DNA of 64,000 nucleotides, taken from NCBI GenBank assembly GCA_009783295.1, contig WRHK01000001.1, positions 62,001 through 126,000 on the forward strand, read 5' to 3'. Both the position numbers and the translations under genes were made by a program. The stretch is from Promicromonosporaceae bacterium. GTDB taxonomy: Bacteria > Actinomycetota > Actinomycetes > Actinomycetales > Cellulomonadaceae. This document shows positions 59,192 to 64,000 of this stretch, piece after piece. The notes below the pieces were generated by a model. It saw nothing but the letters and a program-made list of their open reading frames with translations, did no database searches and was not told the DNA's origin. Numbering within the stretch: the stretch's first letter is position 1; each line of letters opens with the position of its first letter.

Positions 59192-60712
59192 CTACCGGGC
59201 CATCGCCCCCGCCCCCGCGCCCGGCGCGTGCCGGTCCAGGAACTCGTACACCTCCGTCTGGTCCACTCCCGGCATCGCGCCCTGGGGCATCGCCGCGAGC
59301 ATCGACGCGTGCGGGCGCGCGCTCGGGAACGCGTGGCCCGCCCAGCGCGCGGCCAGGGGCGCGGGCGGGCGGCGGCAGCACGTCTCGTCCGGGCAGCGTG
59401 ACGTCGCGCGCGCCGTCGTCTCGCGCCCCAGGAACCACTTGACCTGTGAGAACGGCACGCCGACCGACACGGAGAAGGCACCGTCCGGCGAGTCCTGGAC
59501 CCGCGACGTGCACCAGTACGTGCCCGTCGAGGTGTCGGTGTACTGGTAGTACGGGCTGAGCTGGTCGGGCACCGTGAACACCACGCGGGCCGTCCAGTGC
59601 TTGCACACGTACTGCCCCTCGACGGTGCCGAGGGCGTCTGTGGGGAACCGCACGCCGTCGTTCTCGTAGGCCTTGTGGATGATCCCCGACTCGTGGACCT
59701 TCATGAAGTGCACCGGGATGCCCAGGTGCCGCGTGGCCAGGTTGGTGAACCGGTGGGCGGCGGTCTCGTAGGAGACGGCGAAGGCGTCGCGCAGGTCCTC
59801 GATGGAGATGGCGCGCTGGTCCTTGGCGGCGCGCAGGAACCGGACGGCATCGCGCTCGGGCAGCAGCAGGGCGGCGCACAGGTAGTTGGCCTCGACGCGC
59901 TGGCGCAGCAGCTCGCGGTAGTCGCGCGGCTCGGCGTGCTCCAGCACGTGCGAGGCGAGCGCCTGCAGCAGCGCGGAGCGCGCGTCGGACCGCCCGCGGA
60001 TCCCGTCGCTCGGCAGGTACACGCGGTGGTTGCGGCGGTCGATGACGGCGCGCGTGGAGTGCGGCAGGTCGGGCACGTAGCGGATCTCGAAGCCGAGGTG
60101 CGCGGCGAGGTCGCTCGCCTGCCGCTGCGGCAGCGGCCCGCCGTGATGCCCGACGTCGTCGAGCAGGCGCCGGGCGACGATCTCGAGGTCGCCGAACCAG
60201 TTGTCCTGCGCGCGCATGTCCTGCCGCAGCTCGGTGTTGGCGCGGCGGGCCTCCTCGGGGGTCAGGGCCCGCTCGGCGTGGAGCCGTTCGAGCTCGCGCT
60301 GCAGGGCGACGATCGCCTCGAGCGCGTCCGTGGCGAGACTGCGTCCCACTCGCACCGGCTTGATGCCCAGGGTGTCGAAGAGCGGCCCCCGCTGGGCGCG
60401 TTCGAGCTCGATCTCGAGGGCGTCGCGGCGCGACGGCGGGGCGGGCGCGAGCAGGTCGTCGACGCTGGCGTCGAGGGCGCGGGCCACCGCCTGGAGCCGG
60501 GCGATGGTGGGTTCGCGCCGCCCGTTCTCCAACAGGCTGACCTGCGACGGGGCCTTGCCGATGGCGGCCGCGAGCGCCTCCAGGGTCATGCCGCGCTGCG
60601 TGCGCAGGTGGCGGATGCGCCGCCCGATGGTGAGCGCGTCGGGCTCGTCGGCGAGTGGGAGGGCGGGCTGCGCCGTCGGGCGGGCGGAGTCTCTCGACGT
60701 CGAGATAACCAT
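59192..60712 (-). CDS. ramB: RamB-type regulator of acetate metabolism (XRE HTH + short-chain fatty acid domain)
   Basis: A 506-residue regulator. The XRE HTH (about 28-88) reads IGRRIRHLRTQRGMTLEALAAAIGKAPSQVSLLENGRREPTIARLQAVARALD. The central IrrE/ImmA-like region includes HRVYLPSDGIRG and ASHVLEHAEPRDYRELLRQRVEANYLCAALLLP. The C-terminal part carries several Cys (YVCKHW, YWCTSR, SRCPDETCCRRPP). This architecture and the divergent aceA gene match RamB of Corynebacterium and relatives, which controls isocitrate lyase and malate synthase in response to acetate. The ATG lacks a strong ribosome site. A perfect-looking operator lies in the shared intergenic region. Confidence 0.92.
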   Translation of the reverse strand: MVISTSRDSARPTAQPALPLADEPDALTIGRRIRHLRTQRGMTLEALAAAIGKAPSQVSLLENGRREPTIARLQAVARALDASVDDLLAPAPPSRRDALEIELERAQRGPLFDTLGIKPVRVGRSLATDALEAIVALQRELERLHAERALTPEEARRANTELRQDMRAQDNWFGDLEIVARRLLDDVGHHGGPLPQRQASDLAAHLGFEIRYVPDLPHSTRAVIDRRNHRVYLPSDGIRGRSDARSALLQALASHVLEHAEPRDYRELLRQRVEANYLCAALLLPERDAVRFLRAAKDQRAISIEDLRDAFAVSYETAAHRFTNLATRHLGIPVHFMKVHESGIIHKAYENDGVRFPTDALGTVEGQYVCKHWTARVVFTVPDQLSPYYQYTDTSTGTYWCTSRVQDSPDGAFSVSVGVPFSQVKWFLGRETTARATSRCPDETCCRRPPAPLAARWAGHAFPSARPHASMLAAMPQGAMPGVDQTEVYEFLDRHAPGAGAGAMAR

Positions 60713-60746
60713 GACTCAGGGTGACACGCGCCACATCTTCGCTCAA

Positions 60747-60770
60747 GGAGAAGAACGGCAGAACTTCTCC
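60747..60770. other. Inverted repeat in the ramB/aceA intergenic region
   Basis: GGAGAAG and CTTCTCC arms are separated by 10 bases, close to the ramB start. It could be a second regulator site in the divergent promoter. Confidence 0.4.
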
Positions 60771-60820
60771 GGAGGCTCCCCTGGCGCCCAGGGCACAGGG
60801 CGGAGGAACGTCGTTGCCAC

Positions 60821-60849
60821 GCCCGGTCGATACGCAGTATCAACCGGGC
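60821..60849. promoter_or_regulatory. Long palindrome upstream of aceA (putative operator)
   Basis: GCCCGGTCGATAC and GTATCAACCGGGC are complementary except at one position and flank a GCA centre. It lies 31 bases before the aceA ATG and 108 bases from the ramB start. It is a strong operator candidate for RamB or another acetate regulator, though it does not resemble the corynebacterial RamB site. Confidence 0.6.
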
Positions 60850-60880
60850 GGAACGGCACCGACGACCCGAGGAGCACCCC

Positions 60881-62191
60881 ATGACCGCGCTCACCACCGG
60901 CACCCGGCCCCGCCCGGGCGACACTGCTCAGACCGCCGCCGACATCGCCCACGCGTGGGCCACCGACCCGCGCTGGGCGGGCGTCGAGCGCACGTTCAGC
61001 GCCGACGACGTCGTCGCCCTGCGGGGCACGGTCCAGGAGGAGCACACCCTGGCCCGCCGCGGCGCCGAGCTGCTGTGGGAGCGCCTGCACGCGGACGACT
61101 TCGTGAACGCGCTCGGCGCGCTCACCGGCAACCAGGCGGTGCAGCAGGTCAAGGCCGGGCTGCGGGCCATCTACCTGTCCGGCTGGCAGGTGGCCGCCGA
61201 CGCCAACAACTCGGGCCAGACGTACCCCGACCAGTCCCTCTACCCGGCCAGCTCGGTGCCGCAGGTGGTGCGCCGCATCAACAACGCGCTGCTGCGCGCC
61301 GACCAGGTCGAGCGCCTCGAGGGCTCCCGCACGGTCGAGGACTGGCTCGCGCCGATCGTCGCCGACGCCGAGGCCGGGTTCGGCGGCCCGCTCAACGCCT
61401 ACGAGCTCATGCGCTCGATGATCGACGCGGGCGCCGCCGGCGTGCACTGGGAGGACCAGCTCGCGTCCGAGAAGAAGTGCGGCCACCTGGGCGGCAAGGT
61501 GCTGGTGCCCACCCAGCAGCACGTGCGCACCCTCAACGCGGCCCGCCTGGCGGCCGACGTCGCCGGCGTGCCCACCGTCGTCGTGGCCCGCACGGACGCG
61601 GAGGCCGCCACGCTGCTGACGTCCGACGTCGACGAGCGCGACCGCCCCTTCCTCACCGGCGGCCGCACGGCCGAGGGCTTCTACGAGGTGCGCGGCGGCA
61701 TCGAGCCGTCGGTCGCCCGTGCCCGCGCCTACGCCCCCTACGCCGACCTGCTGTGGATGGAGACGGGCACGCCGTCGCTCGAGCTCGCGCGCGCCTTCGC
61801 CGACGGCGTGCACGCCGAGTTCCCCGACCAGCTGCTCGCATACAACTGCTCGCCGTCGTTCAACTGGCGCAAGCACCTGGACGACCACCAGATCGCCCGC
61901 TTCCAGAAGGAGCTGGGTGCCATGGGCTACGCCTTCCAGTTCATCACCCTGGCCGGGTTCCACGCTCTCAACCACTCGATGTTCGACCTGGCTCACGGGT
62001 ACGCCCGGGAGCAGATGACCGCGTACGTGCGGCTCCAGGAGGCCGAGCTCGCCTCCGAGCCGCGCGGCTACACCGCCACCCGCCACCAGCGCGAGGTCGG
62101 CACCGGCTACTTCGACCGGATCGCCACCGCGCTCAACCCGACCGCCGCCACCCTGGCGCTCGCCGGCTCCACCGAGTCGGCCCAGTTCTGA
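60881..62191 (+). CDS. aceA: Isocitrate lyase
   Basis: A 436-residue glyoxylate-shunt enzyme cleaving isocitrate to glyoxylate and succinate. The catalytic motif [14 protein letters not shown] is present with Cys200, equivalent to Cys195 of E. coli. [52 protein letters not shown] and [17 protein letters not shown] are family segments. GAGGAGC precedes the ATG. It is divergent from ramB and followed by aceB after 28 bases. Confidence 0.97.
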   Translation: MTALTTGTRPRPGDTAQTAADIAHAWATDPRWAGVERTFSADDVVALRGTVQEEHTLARRGAELLWERLHADDFVNALGALTGNQAVQQVKAGLRAIYLSGWQVAADANNSGQTYPDQSLYPASSVPQVVRRINNALLRADQVERLEGSRTVEDWLAPIVADAEAGFGGPLNAYELMRSMIDAGAAGVHWEDQLASEKKCGHLGGKVLVPTQQHVRTLNAARLAADVAGVPTVVVARTDAEAATLLTSDVDERDRPFLTGGRTAEGFYEVRGGIEPSVARARAYAPYADLLWMETGTPSLELARAFADGVHAEFPDQLLAYNCSPSFNWRKHLDDHQIARFQKELGAMGYAFQFITLAGFHALNHSMFDLAHGYAREQMTAYVRLQEAELASEPRGYTATRHQREVGTGYFDRIATALNPTAATLALAGSTESAQF

Positions 62192-62219
62192 GTCACGACC
62201 CACGTCAGGAGGCACTTCC

Positions 62220-63881
62220 ATGACCACGCTCACCGAACGCCCGATCGCCGACGCGATGTCGGGGACCGAGATCACCCCCACCCGCCGCGCCACCGCCCGC
62301 GACGCCGAGATCCTCACGCCGGAGGCGCTCGCGTTCCTGGCGATGCTCCACGAGCGGTTCGCCGACGACCAGGCCGAGCTGCTGGCGGCCCGCGCACGCC
62401 GCGCCGCCGCGACGGCCGCCGGCCAGGACCCGGACTTCGACCCCGCCACCCGCGCGCTGCGCGAGGACCCGTCGTGGCGGGTCGCGGGCTGCGCGGGGGC
62501 ACCGGGGCTCGAGGACCGCCGCGTCGAGATCACGGGCCCCACCGACCCGAAGATGACGATCAACGCGCTCAACTCGGCGGCCCGCGTGTGGCTCGCCGAC
62601 GCCGAGGACGCCAGCGCCCCCACCTGGGAGAACGTCGTCGGCGGGCAGCTGGCGCTGCGCGACGCGATCCGCGGCACGCTCGCCCTCACCACACCCGAGG
62701 GCAAGGAGTACCGCCTGCGCTCGACCACGCTGACGGACCTGCCCACCATCGTGTTCCGCCCGCGCGGCTGGCACCTGCCCGAGACGCACCTGCGGGTGCA
62801 GCACGCCGACGGGACGACGACGGCGGCGTCGGGTGCGCTGGTCGACTTCGGGCTGTACCTGTTCCACAACGCCGCCGAGCTGGTCGCGCGCGGCCGTGGC
62901 CCGTACTTCTACCTGCCCAAGCTCGAGGGCTCCCGGGAGGCGCGGCTGTGGAACCGGGTGTTCGAGGCGGCGCAGGACGCGCTCGGCATCCCGCGCGGCA
63001 CCATCCGCGCGACGGTGCTCATCGAGACCCTGCCGGCGGCGTTCGCGATGGAGGAGATCCTCTACGAGCTGCGCGAGCACGCCGCCGGGCTCAACGCCGG
63101 CCGCTGGGACTACCTGTTCTCGATCATCAAGAACCTGCGCACGCGCGGCGCCGGGTTCGTGCTGCCGGACCGCAACCAGGTCACGATGACGGCCCCGTTC
63201 ATGCGCGCGTACACCGACCTGCTGGTCGCGACGTGCCACCGGCGCGGCGCCCACGCCATCGGCGGCATGAGCGCGTTCATCCCCGACCGGCGCCGGCCGG
63301 AGGTCACCGCGAAAGCCCTGGAGAAGGTGGCCGACGACAAGCGCCGCGAGGCCCACGACGGGTTCGACGGCACCTGGGTGGCGCACCCCGACCTCATCGC
63401 GACGGCCGCCGCCGAGCTCGACGCCGTCCTCGGCGAGCGACACCACCAGGTCGACCGCCTGCGCGACGACGTCCACGTGGGCCAGGCGGAGCTGCTCGAC
63501 GTCGCATCCGCGGGGCGCAGCGGGGCGTCGGTGACGGAGTGCGGGCTGCGCTCGAACATCTCCGTGGGCGTGCGGTACATCGCCTCGTGGCTGGCCGGCA
63601 CGGGCGCCGCGGCGCTCGACAACCTCATGGAGGACGCCGCGACGGCCGAGATCTCCCGCTCGCAGGTGTGGCAGTGGATCGCGTCCGGCACCCGCACGGA
63701 GCACGGCCCCGTCACGCGCGAGCGCGCGTCCGTGGTGCTCGACGAGGTGCTCGCCGGCCTCGCCCGGCACGACGGCGACCGGTACGACGACGCCGCCGCC
63801 GTGTTCCGGGAGGTCGCCCTGGGCGAGGAGTTCCCGGAGTTCCTCACGGCGATCGCCTACGGCAGGTACCTCGCCGACTGA
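62220..63881 (+). CDS. aceB: Malate synthase A
   Basis: A 553-residue enzyme condensing glyoxylate with acetyl-CoA to malate. Its length and the motifs [55 protein letters not shown] and [42 protein letters not shown] identify the A isoform. The end [44 protein letters not shown] is also characteristic. It uses AGGAGGC as ribosome site. It forms an operon with aceA. Confidence 0.96.
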   Translation: MTTLTERPIADAMSGTEITPTRRATARDAEILTPEALAFLAMLHERFADDQAELLAARARRAAATAAGQDPDFDPATRALREDPSWRVAGCAGAPGLEDRRVEITGPTDPKMTINALNSAARVWLADAEDASAPTWENVVGGQLALRDAIRGTLALTTPEGKEYRLRSTTLTDLPTIVFRPRGWHLPETHLRVQHADGTTTAASGALVDFGLYLFHNAAELVARGRGPYFYLPKLEGSREARLWNRVFEAAQDALGIPRGTIRATVLIETLPAAFAMEEILYELREHAAGLNAGRWDYLFSIIKNLRTRGAGFVLPDRNQVTMTAPFMRAYTDLLVATCHRRGAHAIGGMSAFIPDRRRPEVTAKALEKVADDKRREAHDGFDGTWVAHPDLIATAAAELDAVLGERHHQVDRLRDDVHVGQAELLDVASAGRSGASVTECGLRSNISVGVRYIASWLAGTGAAALDNLMEDAATAEISRSQVWQWIASGTRTEHGPVTRERASVVLDEVLAGLARHDGDRYDDAAAVFREVALGEEFPEFLTAIAYGRYLAD

Positions 63882-63902
63882 GCGGGCCCGCCGTCGCGTG
63901 CG

Positions 63903-63908
63903 TACGGT
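63903..63908 (+). promoter_or_regulatory. -10 box (TACGGT) of the last partial gene
   Basis: TACGGT ends exactly six bases before the ATG at 63915, fitting the leaderless pattern seen elsewhere in the window. Confidence 0.4.
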
Positions 63909-63914
63909 CGGCCT

Positions 63915-64000
63915 ATGGCCACGGACTGGAAGCACCGCGCGTTCGCCGCTCCGAACGCCGTGTGGGACCGCGGCCTCGGCCTGCTCGCCGGCCACCGGTT
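63915..64000 (+). CDS. Unidentified gene, N-terminal 28 codons (cut by window edge)
   Basis: The reading frame opens MATDWKHRAFAAPNAVWDRG and continues LGLLAGHR without a stop to the window end. The start is supported only by a TACGGT box six bases upstream. The product cannot be identified from this length. Confidence 0.45.
   Translation, partial: MATDWKHRAFAAPNAVWDRGLGLLAGHR

Overview
The window is about 72% G+C with GTG/ATG starts, many 4-base stop/start overlaps (ATGA, GTGA) and almost no spacer DNA. It carries an actinobacterial gene set: a RamB-type regulator beside aceA/aceB, a PIN-PhoH protein, FdxA, FUSC and IclR proteins, and peptide/oligosaccharide ABC systems with a GH3 glucosidase. 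This fits a Micrococcales member, perhaps Promicromonosporaceae or Cellulomonadaceae. That placement is inference; there is no rRNA here to confirm it.

Layout. 1-13.2 kb: the 5' end of typA, then two similar oligopeptide ABC operons on the minus strand, each in the order binding lipoprotein, OppB, OppC, fused OppDF. The first is interrupted by an antiparallel PH-domain gene and has an OppB with a large extra membrane region. 13.4-20.2 kb: an exporter operon with two giant FtsX/MacB-like permeases and two ATPases, one carrying an AbrB-like tail. 20.3-29 kb: housekeeping and small genes (methyltransferase, an orphan HigA, ychF, a pentapeptide-DinB protein, an ABC-2 exporter, rmuC, ispH). 29.2-36.2 kb: xseA and xseB, unusually separated by fdxA, a Cys-containing ArsR-like regulator, an ABC-F protein and an acetyltransferase, followed by a beta-carbonic anhydrase and fumC. 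36.3-45.8 kb: an FUSC transporter, then a catabolic region with IclR regulator, type III CoA-transferase, citryl-CoA-lyase-like protein, LigB/LigA-like ring-cleavage dioxygenase, MBL hydrolase, amidohydrolase, quinone-reductase-like oxidoreductase and TetR regulator. 46-54 kb: an oligosaccharide/peptide ABC operon ending in a GH3 beta-glucosidase. 54-59.2 kb: phoH, a conserved small protein, nhaA with a structured leader, and an IS30 element nested among copies of a short repeat with core CGCGAGATAGAGC. 59.2-64 kb: ramB divergent from aceA-aceB (glyoxylate shunt), then the start of an unidentified gene.

How it works together. The uptake operons at both ends bring in peptides or oligosaccharides. 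The GH3 enzyme probably hydrolyses imported glycosides in the cytoplasm. The central cluster looks like aromatic or heterocyclic ring degradation feeding CoA esters to central metabolism, where fumC and the glyoxylate shunt operate. The most unusual items are the CoA-transferase/citryl-CoA-lyase/LigAB combination, the leader RNA of nhaA, the CGCGAGATAGAGC repeat family, and the fdxA/Cys-regulator insertion between xseA and xseB.
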